A stretch of DNA of 64,000 bases, from contig CAJNDS010000169.1 of assembly GCA_905221605.1 (NCBI GenBank), positions 202,501-266,500 of the forward strand. Direction: 5' to 3'. Of this stretch, positions 34,268 through 48,473 are shown piece by piece. The notes beneath the pieces are model-generated. The model was not told the origin of the DNA and did not search any database. It saw only the letters and a list, made by a program, of their open reading frames with translations. Every line of letters begins with the position of its first letter. Within the stretch, counting starts at the first letter, position 1. A program made the position numbers and the translations under genes. The DNA comes from Symbiodinium natans (lineage: Eukaryota > Sar > Dinophyceae > Suessiales > Symbiodiniaceae).

Positions 34268-34874
34268 CTGAGGAATTGACCTCAATCCCAATACAGGATA
34301 GCCACATAGTTTAATGAACCCTAAACCCCAAACCCTACACCCTAAACCCCCCAGTTTTACATATACTCATTACTTGAGGGGTATTGAGCTCTGGGGAACC
34401 CAGACTGGTCGCAAGCGTCGGGGCAGAAAGGGCGTTTGAACAAAACCTGCCTTCGACTTAACAGAAAGGTCGTGTGGGCGTGCACAAGCTGTTGCTTGCT
34501 TCCTGTGTCCCTAAATCCTAAACCCTAAACCCTAAACACTAAACCCGAGAGGCCTGAGTGGGATTTTCGGGTTAGGAGTAGGGGCTACCTTGTATTCCCC
34601 CAGAAAGCTCTTCTATAAGGTTTAGTGTTTAGGGTTTAACGCTTAGGGGTTAGGGTGGGTACCAGATACCCTCATTCCCTGCCATAAGAAGCAGCAAGTC
34701 GTTTTTTCTTCCTCCCTGCAGGAACTCTGCCAGTGTTGGGAGCCCATCGCGCCTGGCGCGGGTATGCAACTCTGGGCATTTGGGGGAAAGGGGTTTGGCG
34801 CTGGGTTTGAGGTTTAGGGTTTAGAAACCCTAAACCCTAAACCCTGAGCTACACGGCCGGCCTGCTCATCGCGC

Positions 34875-34926
34875 TCAAGCCTTGAGCACGCCCTGGCCAC
34901 GGAGTGCCCGGGCACCGCGCTGCATC
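34875..34926 (-). CDS. Coiled-coil gene, last exon with stop
   Basis: One base, then [16 protein letters not shown] and TGA. Acceptor is AGAAG. The basic 'RALRG' tail followed by a stop fits the end of the protein. The CCCTAAA-left, TTTAGGG-right flanks match those of the other exons. Confidence 0.65.
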
Positions 34927-36713
34927 CTTCTTGGGTTTAGGGTTTAGGGTTGAGGGTGGAGGGTTTGGGGTTTTGAGTTGAGAGGTTTAGGGTTTAGGGT
35001 TTAGGGTTTAGGGTTTAGGGTTTAGGGTTTAGGGCTTAGGGAATAAGAGTTCCACACGTTGGGCTGGGTGAGTTCCGTTTAGGTTTTTGGGTTGAGGGTT
35101 TCTTGGTTTATAGGGTTTATTGGGTTTACAGGGTTTCTAGGGTTTATAGGCTTTATAGGCTTTATAGGGTTTATAGGGTTTATAGGGTTTATAGGGTTTA
35201 TAGGGTTTATAGGGTTTATAGGGTTTATAGGGTTTATAGGGTTTATAGGGTTTATGGGGCTTGTAGTGTTTGCAGGGTTTAGAGTCTACAAGGTTTGTAG
35301 GTTTTACTTAGGGTTTATAGGTTCTTATGTTGGGGTTGTTGGGCTGGTAGGGTAAGGGGTTCTGAGACTCCTCAGAGGGGGGGGGGGGGGAACGCATGAG
35401 GTATACTTGCAGAATCATGGTGCCTATTAACCAATAAGAGCTGACTTTTAACCCACTTATAAGCCCCTTAAGTGCCCTAATATGGTCATAACTGGGTTGT
35501 AAGTACAGCCATTATTGGGTTAATAAGTACCATGAACCTCCAAGTAGGAGCCTTAATAATTAGAATAGGGTTTTGGGAGGCTGTTATAGTAAAAATAGAA
35601 AGGGACCATAAGGACATAGGATTAGCAATTATTCTGACCCGTATATTATGGCGGTGCTCTAAGCCCAAACCCCTGAACCCAAAACCCAAAACCTTAAACC
35701 CTAAACCCTAAACCGTAAAGCCGCTTGTAGGCAACCGGAAACCTGAAAAAGGGACCGGAGTTTCGAGAACTGCGCGTGTCATGCGGAGCGTCAACCGATC
35801 AAAGCTCTGGGCATCGGGGCCATGGGGGCATCGGGCTTTGGGTTCAGGGTTCAGGGTTTAGCCCTAAACCCGACACCCGAACCCTAAACCCTAAACCCTA
35901 AGACCTAAAGCGTAGGGTCAGGGCCCACCCTAAACCCTAAACCCTAAACCCTAAACCCTAAACCCTAAACCCCAGCTCTCTAGCAAAACAAGAAAGCAGA
36001 CGAAGACTTGCCGAGAGGCAGGGCAGTGCCGGCGGTGGCATCCAGAGCCGTCAGTGCCTCCTTCAGGCCGTCGATCTCCTGTGTAGGGATACTAAGTACT
36101 AGATTGGCAAGGTTTGGGGTTTAGGGTTTCGGGTTTAGGGTTTCGGGTTTAGGGTTTAGGGCTTAGGGCTTAGGGCTTAGGGTTTAGGGTTTAGGGTTTA
36201 GGGTTTAGGGCTTAGGGTTTAGGGTTTAGGGTTTAGGGTTCAGGGTTCAGGGCTCAGGGCTCAGGGTTCAGGGTTCAGGGTTCAGGGTTCAGGGTTCAGG
36301 GTTTAGGGTTTAGGGTTTAGGGTTTAGGGTTTAGGGTTTGGGGTTTAGGGTTTAGGGTTTGGGGTTTAGGGTTTAGGGTTTTTAGGGGTTTTAGGGTTTA
36401 GGGTTTAGGGCTTAGGGGCGAAGGCCCTCTGAACAGTGTACCTGAAGGCGATACCCTTGCGTAAAACCTATCTCAGGCACAGATAGAATGTCCCAAGGTC
36501 CTGGAGCTTAGTGAAAATCTCCCTTGTTCCGAGGATGCAGACCTTTTGAGATACCCTAAACCGTAAACCCTAAACCCAAACCCTAAACCCTCAAGCCCTG
36601 ACAGCCTCAGCCCTGAAGCCGTGGGGCTCCCAAGAGCTCCACACATCGTAAGTCCTCCGCCCTGGGCCCTCTGCCCTGGCTTCCTAGGTGGCCTAGGCGA
36701 GGATTTCTATCAC

Positions 36714-36751
<38 letters not shown>

Positions 36752-39700
36752 ACCCTAAACCCTAAACCCTAGACCTTAAACCCTAAACCCTAAACCCTAA
36801 ACCCTGTGGGTTCTCAAGGCCAGGCTCTACCCCAAATCTTTGGCGTTTAGGGTTGCGAGGCTTAGGGTTTAGGGTTTAGGGTTTAGGGCTTAGGGCTTAG
36901 GGTTTAGGGTTTAGGGCTTAGGGCTTAGGGTTTAGGGTTTAGGGTTTAGGGTTTAGGGTTTAGGATGTAGTGCGTCCTGCTGGCGTTTCGCCTGCTTCTC
37001 TGCGAAGGACTCCGGCGTCACCAGGCACTCGGCCTTGCGATTCGGATATACGGATCATGGTTACCAAGGGTCTGTGTGGGCGTATACGGGGGGTTTCCGA
37101 AAATAGGGATACCTTCTTGGGGTCCTTATCATAAGAATACTACTACTATTTGGGGCTCTATGTTAGGGTTCCTTAAACGTTCCTGGAAGGGATACGGGCT
37201 TTATACAAGTTTAGGCCTTAGGTAAGGGATCGATGAGTCCATGAGGCTATTGATATAGGGGGTGTATGGCTTCGGGGGTGTAGGTCAGGGTTCGGGGCAT
37301 AGTTCGTAGGGTTTTTAGGGTTTATAGGGTTTATAGGGAGTAGGCAGACCCTGAGCAAAGCCAATATTCCTCAACCGCGGCAAAGCGCCTTCCTAAATGA
37401 CCCCCCAAATATCTAAGCTCTAAACGTACCCTAACCCCCAAGCCCCAAACCAAAACCCCAAAACCCTAAACCACCACCCTCCCGACCTCTGGAAACTGGA
37501 AAACCCCAAACTTGTCAAACCCCAAGCCCTCAACTCCAACCCCTGGCACCCGAAATCTTCAGCCCAAGCCCGAAGCACGCCAACCCTGAAACCCCTTAGC
37601 CCTGAAACCAAGTAAACCCTAAACTGAACCCTAAGGCCTAAACCTTCCCCCCCCTAAAACCCTAACCCCTAACCCCTAACCCCTAAACCCTAAACCCTAA
37701 ACCTTAAACCCTAAACCCTAAACCAAATAAACCCTGAAAAGCACCCTGCTTCTCCTCCAGGCCCTTGGTGAACTCCAGAATGGCGCTCATCTCAGTCTGC
37801 ATGCTCTCCTATGCCACGAAAGGGTTTAGGATTTGGGGTTTGGGGTTTTAGGGCTTGGCGTTTAGGGTTTAGGTTAAGGGTTTAGGGTTAGGGTTGAGGA
37901 TTCTACTTGGTCTACCTTTGAACCACGCCCGCATCTACTTGTAGCCAGTGTTCTAAGATTGAAACTGCTCTGCTTCTCCAACTTGGCATGCAGCAAAGGG
38001 TCTGAAAACTCAGGAGCCGGGATTTCGAATTTGTGGTTTAGGGTTGAAGGTTTGGGATTTAGGGGTTTTGGGTTTAGGGTTTAGGTTTAGGGTTTAGGGG
38101 ACTCAGGAAATAAGGCTTTAGGGTTTAATGGTTTAGCTGAGGCGGATAGGGCTCCAGGGCAAGGAGTTTTGTTTGGGGGCGGGGGGGTGGTTCGGGTTCG
38201 GAAGCTTCTGGGAATCCTCGTGGGCGCGAGGTGTAGCCATGATTCAATGATGTAGCTCACAGCCTCATGGAACCCAACCCTAAACCCTAAGCCACTTGGA
38301 GGTTATAACTGTACTTGTAAGCTCCCTAAGTCCCTAAGCAGGTCAAAAGTAGACTTATGAATGCTTGGGGGTTAGGGTTTAGGGTTTAGGGTTTCGGGTT
38401 TAGGGTTTCGGGTTTAGGGTTAGGGTTTAGGGTTAAATCTTCAAGCAACCGTAAACCCCACTCCTGCCGATAGTGTCTCTTAACGCGGCGTTGGCTCTTC
38501 GTTTGCTCTGGTTGTGCGAACGCAACAGAACAGGAAATGAGGGAACCTAAACCCTAAACCCTAAACCCTAAACCCCAAACCCTAAACCCTAAACCCTAAA
38601 CCCTAAACCCTCCTTCCCTTCTAAGAAGCCAGCAGAACAAAAGGTCCTGATCGGCGGTAAGCTCGTTGAGCTCCGTGTCCAGTCGCTGGGCTTCCGCGGT
38701 CTTGTACTCGATGTCCTCCGGCTACCCATAACTTTTCGGGCCTGAAGAGCTTGGGGTTTAGGGTTTAGGGTTTAGGATTTAGGGTTTAGGGTTTAGGGAA
38801 TTCGGGCTGTAGGGCGAGGTTTTTGTGTTTTAGTGAGTCCCAACCCCAAGCTCCAAACCCTAAACTCCAAAAGGCAGAACGCCTAACCCCTAAAGCTCTA
38901 AGCTTGGGGGCTTGTCACTGGGGGTAGGGCAACCCTAGCAGGTTTAAAGAGGGTAGGGGGGTTTGGGACGGGCTTGGTGTTGAGACCCTTGGAACCCTTC
39001 AGACCTCAAGCACGTAAAGCTCTCTAAGCCCCGAGGGTTTAGGGTTTAGGGTTTGGGGTTTAGGGTTTAGGGTTTAGGGTTTAGGGTTTAGAGTTAAGGG
39101 TTTAGGGTGCCGAGGCTCAAAGCCCCAAACCCTTAAACTTGCGGGCTTTCTGGGGGTTTACGAAAATAGGGACCCCTCATTTAGATCCCCAAGCAGTAGG
39201 ATTCCCTCATGATAAGGAACCAAGAAGGTACCCCGAGTTTAGGAAACCCACATTTAGGGTGGAGGGCTGACCCTGAACCCGAAACCCTCAACCCTGAACG
39301 GAGAGACGGTCGCTCCTTCTCCTTCTGGGTCTTCTCAAGCTTCATGTCCTGGGTGTCCTTCAGGGATTAGGGTTTAGGGTTTGGGGTTTAGGGTTTAGGG
39401 TTTAGGGTTTAGGGTTTAGGGTTTAGGGTTTAGGGTTTAGGGTTTAGGGTTTAGGGTTTAGGGTTTAGGGTTTAGGGTTTAGGGCTTAGGGCTTAGGGTT
39501 TAGGGGTGGCAGCTCAGCACTGAGCCTCTCGCACTGGGGCTCTAGGAACGTGCAGGTCTTAGGGTGAACCCTCGACCCCTTAAAACCCTCAACCCTTGAA
39601 CTTGAAAAAACCCTCTTAGGATATGGGGTTTAGGGTTTTGAGTTTGGTTTAGGGTGAATCGTCTGATAGCCACAAAGCCCTTAAACCTCTAATCCCCTCT

Positions 39701-42700
39701 ACACCCAGCGTCTGTCACTTACTGGAAGCTGCTGGCATCCCGTGCAAGGTTGAGGGTGCAGGGTTGAGGGTTTAAGCTGAGCGTGCAGCTGTAGGAGTAA
39801 GCTTCAGGGTGAACCCCTAAACCCCTAAAGCCCTGAACCCTAAACCCACCTGAACCCCGGAACCCCTAAACCCCTAACAACTAAACCCACATAAACCCCC
39901 GAACCCCCAACCCCTGAACCCTAACCCGTAAACCCCTGAATCGACGTAAACCCCTGAACCCCAGAAACCCTTGAACCCCGAAACCGCTGAGCACCATAAT
40001 CCCTACACCGCAAAGGCGCTAACCCTAATGAAACCCCTGAGCCACTACACACCTGAAACCCTACACCCTAACCGCAAAGACCGCAAACCCCTCGCCCTAA
40101 GACACCCCAAACCCACCCAAAACCCTAAACCCTAAACCCTACACCCTACACGGCCTAAACCGCAAAAAACCCTAAACCCCTGTCCCGCTCGAAGTTGGTC
40201 TGGGCCGTCTTCTCCGCGGCTCGCATCTGCGACAGGCTCATTGCCTAAGTCTGCCACCGTGGATCAACATAGACCCTAAACCCTAAACCCTAGACCCCAG
40301 ACCCGAAACCCCAAACCCTAAACCCGAAACCCTGAACCCCGAACCCTAAACCCTAAACTAAACCCTCCACCTTCGTAACTGTAGAGTTTGCGCTCTGGGG
40401 GGAGCAGGCGGGGTTAGGGCATGAAGGGTTCTTGGTTCAGGGTTCTGGGTTTAGGGCTTGCTGCTTGGCGCGAAGCTTAACCCTAAACTCTAATTAGCCC
40501 TACACCCTAAACCCCAGACCCTAAACCCTACACCCTAAACTCTATGACTCTGAAGCCCCATGCCTTCTGCAAAAGGGCACCCCCAAACACATCGCTACTA
40601 TTGCCTCAATTTCTTACATTACTATTTATGTAACATTAGGGTCCCTTATAAGGGTTCCTTTGTCAAAAGGTTCGGCACTACATAAGGGACCCCAAAATAC
40701 ACCCTATAATTTAGAGAACTACCCACATGTTCCTTGCTTGCTTAGTGCGATGCGCTAAGTTTGTTAATCACGCATAGTAGCTCCGGAGCATCCCAGGACA
40801 AACCTCATGCTGGCATATTCCATGTCTTGGGTTTAGGGACTTAGGGTTTAGGGTTTTGTTTAGGGTTTAGGTTTTAGGGCTTAGGGTTTTAACAGCGCTA
40901 TCCCCTACTAGTCTACTCGTCTAGGTCTTCGACTCTTCAACCCTACATCCAAACACCCTAAACCCTAAACCCTACACCCTAAACCCTAAACCCTAAACCC
41001 TAAACCCTAGACCCATGGGGTGCCCCCTTTGGGGGCAGTTTGGGGGACTCCGTGAGAATCCCGACCACTCCAGCAACTCAGGCCCGAGCCATGTCGGCCT
41101 CAACATCCTCAAGGCGTCCTTGGCTCGCATCATCACCCAAAACCCTAAACCCTAAACCCTAAACCCTAAACCTTAAGCCTGTGCCTTCAGTCGCTGTTGG
41201 CAGTGCAAGTGATCACGCACGTATGCGGGTGAACCCTAACCCTTCTAAACCCGAAACTCTGAACCCTAAACCCTAAACTCTGAGACTCAGCCTAATTCGG
41301 AGTGCTTGCTCGCAAGCTTAGCGTTGGGAAGCCCTTGTCCGGGCCAAGAGGTACCCTATATGATCCCCGGAAGGGTACCTCTATAGGGGGATATAGGGTC
41401 CCTTAAAGGGTATATCTAGGGGGATATATACTCCCTTACAGGGTACCTCTATAGGGGGATATAAGGTCCCTTAAGGGTATATATAGGGGGTATACAGCCG
41501 CCTGCGCCGCCAAGTAGCCAATGACGCCGCCAGCGGCGCCCTTGCGCTCACCACTGGTCACCTCGCTTGGGCGGGGGTTTGGGGTTTAGGGTTTAAGGTT
41601 TAGGGTTTAGGGTTGAGGGATAAGGGATGAGGGTTTAGTGTTTCGGGTGACCGAATGCAGGGGCGCTGGATGGCTTTTCTGGCCAGGTCGCTATTTAGGG
41701 TGTAGGGTCTAGGGTTTAGGGTTTAGGGTTTAGGGTTTAGGGTTTAGGGTTTAGGGTTTAGGGTTTAGGGTTTAGGGTTTAGGGTTTAGGGTTTAGGGTT
41801 TAGGGTTCAAGCCATCTGTTGCAGAGAAAGATGGAGCTCAGAAGGCTAACCCCAAGGTCTGCGCAAGCAAAATGAACAAAACTCGCCCTAAAACCCTTAG
41901 GGTTTAGGGTTTAGGGTTTAGGGCTTAGGGTTTAGGGTTTAGGGGTTTGGGGTTTTAGGGTTTAGGGTTTAGGGAAAAGGGAAAAGGGAAAAGGGAAAAG
42001 GGCTTAGGGTTTAGGGTTTAGGGCTGAGGGTTTACAATCCTTCAACAACAAGGGCCTTGGAACTTAGGTTCACAGTTCAGTGTGGCAGCCTGGCGCCCTG
42101 AAGCAACCTGAAACTTCGCGTCTAGGGTTTAGGGCTTAGGGTTTGTTAGAGTTTAGCCTCTTTAGGGTTTAGGATTTAGGGTTTACTTCCCCCCCCCTTC
42201 CCCTCCTGGACACCGGAGTTCTTGTAGAAGTCGCGCAGGGTCTTCAACGCCGACTGCACGCGGATTGCTCGGGTTTAGGGTTGCGGGCTTATGTTTGGCG
42301 GTTTAGGATTTAGGGTTCAGTGTTGACGGTTTAGGGTCTTCGGTTAGAACCCATGGATGCGAATGCCCACGCGAGCACCATGACCGCGCCAACAACGACG
42401 ACCGTCGTGCACTCACGTGCGCTGCATTGCATAAAGACACGACGAGCACTGGTTGCAGCATCGAGCTTGGGGGGACGTCGTCTTTGGTAAATACGATCAT
42501 GCGCAGAGTACCCCAATTAATGTTCTGGTTTCGGAACCTACCCATATTGGGGGGTTGAGCTCCATGTTGGGTCTCTGCAACCCCATATCCACACGCCCTA
42601 GACCCTAAACCCTAAACCCCAACTTAACAAAGGACGCTGGCCGAAGAAGTTTGGCGCCTTGACGCCCTCCATGCCCGTCACGGTCTCTGGCTCCTTCGTC

Positions 42701-45700
42701 TTGAAGAGGGCCTTCTCCTGCTAAGGGAGGGGGTTGGGTCCGGGGTTGTGGGCCGAAGGGTTGTGTCCCCGAACCCTAAAAACCCAGAAGCCCAACAAAG
42801 CCCAAAAGCCTCAACGCCCCAAATGAATACATTCAAAAGAAAAAATGGGGGTGGGAGGGGGAGGGGGGGAGGGGCGGAGGTTCTGGGGTCTGGGGCTCGT
42901 CGGCCGGATTGGAGGAGCGTTCCTCAGCTTGGGGCTTTGGGGTTTGAGTTTAGGGTTGAGTGTTTAGGGCTGCAGGGGTTTAGGGTTTAGGGTACCCTAA
43001 CCCCCAAGTCGGCCGTAGGCCCTAGACCCGAAGCCCGCAGTGGTTGTACTTGTTTTGGGGTTTGGGGTTTGGGGTTTGGGTTTGGGGTTTAGGGTTTAGG
43101 GTTTAGGGTTTAGGGTTTAGGGTTTAGGGTGCAGGGTCTAGAGTGTAGGTATGTAGGGTTTGGGGTTGGGGTTTTTTGGCTTGGGGATGGTGGATCTCCT
43201 CCTGGCGCAGCGCGGTCATGTTCGCCTGGCCCCAAGGCTGCAGGGGTTTAGGGTTTAGGGTTTAGAGTTTAGGGTTTAGGGTTTAGAGTTTAGTTAGGGT
43301 TTAGGGTTTAGGGTTTAGGGGCCAAAAAGGGGGATCCCTTGGCTTTGGGTTGCAGGGCCAAGGGTTGTAGGGGCGGTTGTAGGGGCGGTTAGGGGCTTTA
43401 GGGGTTTTAGGGGTTTTTGGGGTTTTTTTAAACTCTGAACCCTGTGTCCTCAACCCTAAACCCCAAGCGGCCGTGAGCCTGGGTCTCCGCCAGCGTGGTG
43501 AGTTCGGCCTTGATGGCCACGACCTCTGTTGCTGGCTTTCGGTTAAAGGGTTTGAAGGGTTGAAGGGTTCAAGGGTTGAAGGGTTTAGGGTTTAGGGCTT
43601 ATATAAGGTTTAGGATTTAGGGTTTGGAGTTTAGGCTTTAGAAGCTTCAGGGCTTGGAGCTTTAGGATCTCAACCCTGGCCCTATAAACCGAAACCCGCA
43701 AACCCTGAACCCTTCAGGCTCCCTAAACACCAAACCCTAAACCCTAAACCCCAAACCCTAAACCCTAAGCCCTTTGGGCCCCCGGCCTGCTTCTTGAGCG
43801 AGGCAGACTTGGACGCGGCACCGTCGATCTTAGTGCTGACGTCATCAAGGTCGGCCTCCTGCAAGGGCGTGGCAGGCGTTAGGGTTTAGCTGGGGTTTAG
43901 GGTTTAGGGTTTAGGGTTTAAGGTTTTCATGAGCATCGTACATCGTGGCTCCGCGCCCGGGTAGGAAGACACTAGGACAAAAACCTTCAAGAGCCCCACA
44001 AAACAGGTCAACTGACAAGTACACCTTGAACCCTTATGCCAGCTAGGTTGCCCCGAAAACCCTCTGAAAAATATTCCTGCGCATGGGCCCTCGTCTTAAA
44101 CCTAATACTTGGAGGTTCATGGCACTTACTAACACTTATAGCTGTACTTGTACCCACTTGTAAGCCCCTTAAGTGCCCTAATAGGCTTGCAATTGGGTTA
44201 TGAGTACAGTTAGTCTTGGGAAAATAAACACACTGAACCTCCAAGTAAGGGAACATATAAAGTGTCCCAAGGCCTACCTAGCAAGGTTTGACTGGGCCTG
44301 CCTTGGCTGCCTTCTTGTCCGCTGCCTCACCCATCTCCTTGTCACAGTACGCCTGGCCATCAGTGTTTCAGGACTGAGGGTTTAGGGTTTAGGGCTTGGG
44401 GCTTGGGGTTTAGGGTTTAGGGTTTGGGGTTTAGAGGTTCGGGTTTAGGGTTTAGGGTTTAGGGTTTAGGGTTTAGGGTTTAGGGTTTAGGGTTTAGGGT
44501 TTGGGTTTAGGGTTGAGGGTTTAGGGTTTAGGGTTTAGGGTTTAGGGTTTAGGGTTTAGGGTTTAGGGTTTAGGGTTTAGGGTTTGGGGTTTGGGGTTTG
44601 GGGTAGTAGACTTTCAGGTTTTCGGTCTTTGCGAGCTTCGGGCCTGGGCCTATGACTCAGGTGACATTTCAGTGCGCAGCTTGCCGTGTGGGATTTAGGG
44701 TTTAGGGTTAAGGGTTTAGGCATCAGGGTTTAAGGTCCATGTAGGATTCAACCCCTACAGCAAAGCACGAAGAACACACCAGAAAGAACTCGCGTCTACC
44801 TGGAGGCTCAGGGTACTTCTTAACCCAGTAATAACTCTACTTAGAACCCAATTATCACCACAGGTAGGGCACTTGAGGGGCTTATAAGTGGGTTATGAGT
44901 ACGGTTATCCTAAACCCTAAACCCCAAACCCCAAACCCCAAACCCTAAACCTTAAACCTACAGTTATAATGGGTTATAAGTACAGTTATGACTGGTTAAT
45001 AAGTACCCTGAACCTTCAAGTACACCCTCTCGGCCTTCTTGGTGGCCTCCGCCTGCAGGTTCTCCTCCCAGGGTTTTAGGGTTTAGGGTTTAGGGTTTAG
45101 GGTTTAGGGTGTAGGGCTTTGGGTTTAGGGCACAGGGCTCCGGGTGTCTGAAGCAACGAGTTCAGCCTTCGCAGCCTCCACCCGGCAAGCCCAAGGCGGC
45201 ATCAACCGCAAACTATTAGGGTTTAGGGTTTAGGGTTTAGGGTTTAGGGTTTAGGGTTTAGGGTTTAGGGAAGCATACCATGATTCAAGGTGTTCTTTCT
45301 TTCATCAAGCCTGGACACTCCTCAGACACTAAATCCAAACTCTGCATGGTCACTTCCCGACATGAGGACCTCCCGTAATGCTAGAGTTTAGGGTTCAGGG
45401 TTTGGGGTTTAGGGTTAAGGGTTAAGGGTATAGAGTTTAGGGTTTAGGGCTTAGGGTTTGGGGACTGACCTATACTACCAGGGAAGGCACCGGAGGGACC
45501 TGCATGGTCGTGATCATGTCCGAGATCATGGTCCTCAGCGGCTTTTGGCGTGCAACTATGTCGTGTGCCATCCTACGATTCTTGGTCCATTGGAATTTAT
45601 GTTAGGATTTACAGTGGTACAGGGAATAGGTTTAGGGTTTAGGGTTTAGGGTTTAGGGTTTAGGGTTTAGGGTTTAGGGTTTAGGGTTTAGGGTTTAGGG

Positions 45701-48442
45701 TTTAGGGTTTAGGGTTTAGGGTTTAGGGTTTTAGGGTTTAGGGTTTAGGGTTTAGGGTTTAGGGTTTAGGGTTTAGGGTTTCATGCGGTAGAGAGTGTGG
45801 AATTTAGTGGCTGAGGCCTTTCGGGCTTTCGGAGCCATAAGGGTTTGGGGTGGCATGGTCTCTATTCTTGCGTCTCGTTGCAGGTGGTAGCTATAAATTA
45901 AACCTTTTAGCTGCCTTAATAAATCCAAAAAGGTAAGGATCTAAGAGTACCATAAAGTTGCGTCTCCGCAAATTGCGTAACTTCCTGGAAATAGGTACGT
46001 CTGGCTCGGGCCAAGAGCAAGCTAGGAAGCGCACAACTTCTGCATCCCGAAAACCAGAAGCCTTCCGGTTTAGGGTTTAAGGGCCTCCCTCCCCAAGCGA
46101 GTCATATCACGTGGCAGCGTTCTCTTTCAGCATTGCGGGCTTCAATGTCGTGACTGTCGCCCGTTGACGACGCAGTTCATCATCAGGGGTGAAACGGTGG
46201 TTCTTGAGGCTCTTGGCAAGGTGCTGGTTGCGATAACTTCCCTTCTGGGAATCGCGAGACTTCTTGGAGACCACATCCGGCCAGGCCAAAAGCTATTTTC
46301 TTGTGACTGAGTTTTGCTTGAGCATTGCTAGAGAGCACATCTTGGCCAGAAAGGTGTGGCATCACAGCCGTGCTGCGTCACCTTTCAGCCACTCCACCAT
46401 GTGCAGGATACCAAGGACGAGGCGTGCCACCGGCGTCCTCATAACTTCTGCAGCTTGCCCTACGAGGTCATCCGGCAACGCTGCCAGGTGCAGGGTTCGT
46501 GCCACCCAGTCGCTGAAATGCACACAGTTGCGCTGCGCCAGGTCATAGTGGCCGGTCCACTCGTCGTCGTGACTTTCCAGGTACCTGAGCATGGTTACGT
46601 GAGGCAGTGGGGTGGTCCCCAGCAGCCTCTTCTCGTCCGGGCTACAAAATGGAGTTAGCCCAGGGACCGAGATGAAGATTTGGTTGTCATACCAAATCTC
46701 GCAGCAGGTGTTTGGCCATTCTACCACGATGCTGGTGTGCCATACGGCCTGGAATTTCTTGCCGAGGAAGATGCGGCCAATGCTCCGCCCGCCAAACAGA
46801 TCATACATATATAGATAGACTTTGGCGCCAGGCATCTGGGTAGGCAGCGAGGGCTGAGAGGGCGGCCCACATGTGTCCAGGCTGTCGGGCTGATCCGGCT
46901 GCTGTACGACATCTGCAAGAGGTGGTGCCACGTTGGGTTCCACCTGCGATGGCGCATCGGCCTTTTCCTCTGCTCTGTCTGCTGCTTCCTGATTGAAAAA
47001 GTGCATCGCTGCCTCGCATGTCCGCTCGTGGCGCTTCAGTGTGACACCCAGGCCGCGAAGAAAAAACACACCAACGTTGCGATTGCAATATCGGCAGATG
47101 CAGCGCTGACAAAGAGCCATAAACTCGACGCAGGTGTTTGCTCTGCTGCGGGTGCCCTATGCAGAGTTTCAAGGTGTCTCACGCGGTGTCTCTGCTATGA
47201 TCCTGGCCAAAACCCTAAACCCTAAACCCTAAACCCTAAACCCCCCTCAGCTACAGAAGAGGCCTCTACTTCGACAAAGGCTGAGGCCACGTGGCTGCGG
47301 GCGGGGCAGCTGCGACAAAAGCATTGATTCCTGGTCTGGTCCTCCCCAACCTTCATCCAAAGGTGTCCAAATGGACAGAAAGCAGGGCTTTTGGGTACCC
47401 CATTCCACGGACTTAGTGTGTAGATATTGGGTTTCGGGTTTAGGAGCACATACACTCTGATCCATCACCCAACCAGCGGAACCAGAATCTGCCTGTGCGC
47501 AGAGGACCCAAAACCCCTTAATCAAGGGAATCATATTCTAAAAGCCCTAAACCCTGAACCTTAAACCCACGAGATCATAGAGGGATTGGCCCTCTGGCTT
47601 GGATGCGCAAGGATGGTTTGGGGTCTAAGCCAGCATCACAGTAACTTCAACTTCAGTTCAAGGGCGATTGAGGGTCGAGGGTTTAGGGCTTAGGGCTTAG
47701 GGCTCAGGGCTTCGGGCTTAGGGCTCAGGGGTTAGGGCTTAGGGCTTAGGAATCCTGAAACCCAACACCCTCAACACCCTCAAGACGTGCTGCACCTCAA
47801 CTCGCCCCCCGGCAAACGCAACTGGGCGCGGCACTTAATCTTGGCGAAGACATCGGCTCCCACACCGGACTCGGTGCGCAGCATTCCGTCCTTATCTCGG
47901 CTAATCTGCTCCATTTGGTTTAGGGCTTGGGGTTTATGTTCGCCCTCTTCTGATCTAGATTTAAAGAGGAACCTCTGTATGGGGCACGGGCGGGCGTACG
48001 GGATTAAGGGTTCAAGGATTTATGTTCAAAGGTTTAGGGTTTCTTGGGGTTTTAGGGGTTTTAGGGGCTAACCTTAGCGAGGGCATGCAAGAGACCAGCT
48101 TCTGCCGAGTCACCATGCGGCGGGACAGGAGCACAAGTTGATGGTCCCCCAGCTTCTGACCTTCGCCAAGATGCATGTTCAGCTTCGGTCAGGCGGTGGT
48201 GGTTGTGGTGAGGGTGGATGGAGGAAATCTGCACCACCGACTTCTACTCCAAACGCACCGTCCGACGCCAACTCCGCACCCCTTATTAACATTAGTGATT
48301 GTCGCGCTAGAGCGGTGCAAGATTTGTCATTGGGCCTCTTCCTGAAAATCTGCTTTTCGACGCAATGTTATAAGGCGAGAAAGTGTTGCAGAGCATTTTC
48401 TCATCCACAGTAGTAGAAGTAGAAGTAGAAGTAGAAGTAGAA

Positions 48443-48473
<31 letters not shown>

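Noticed and set aside
45120-45200. Open minus frame [10 protein letters not shown]
   Set aside because: Exons 21 and 22 join in phase without it, and its flanks are not exon-like.
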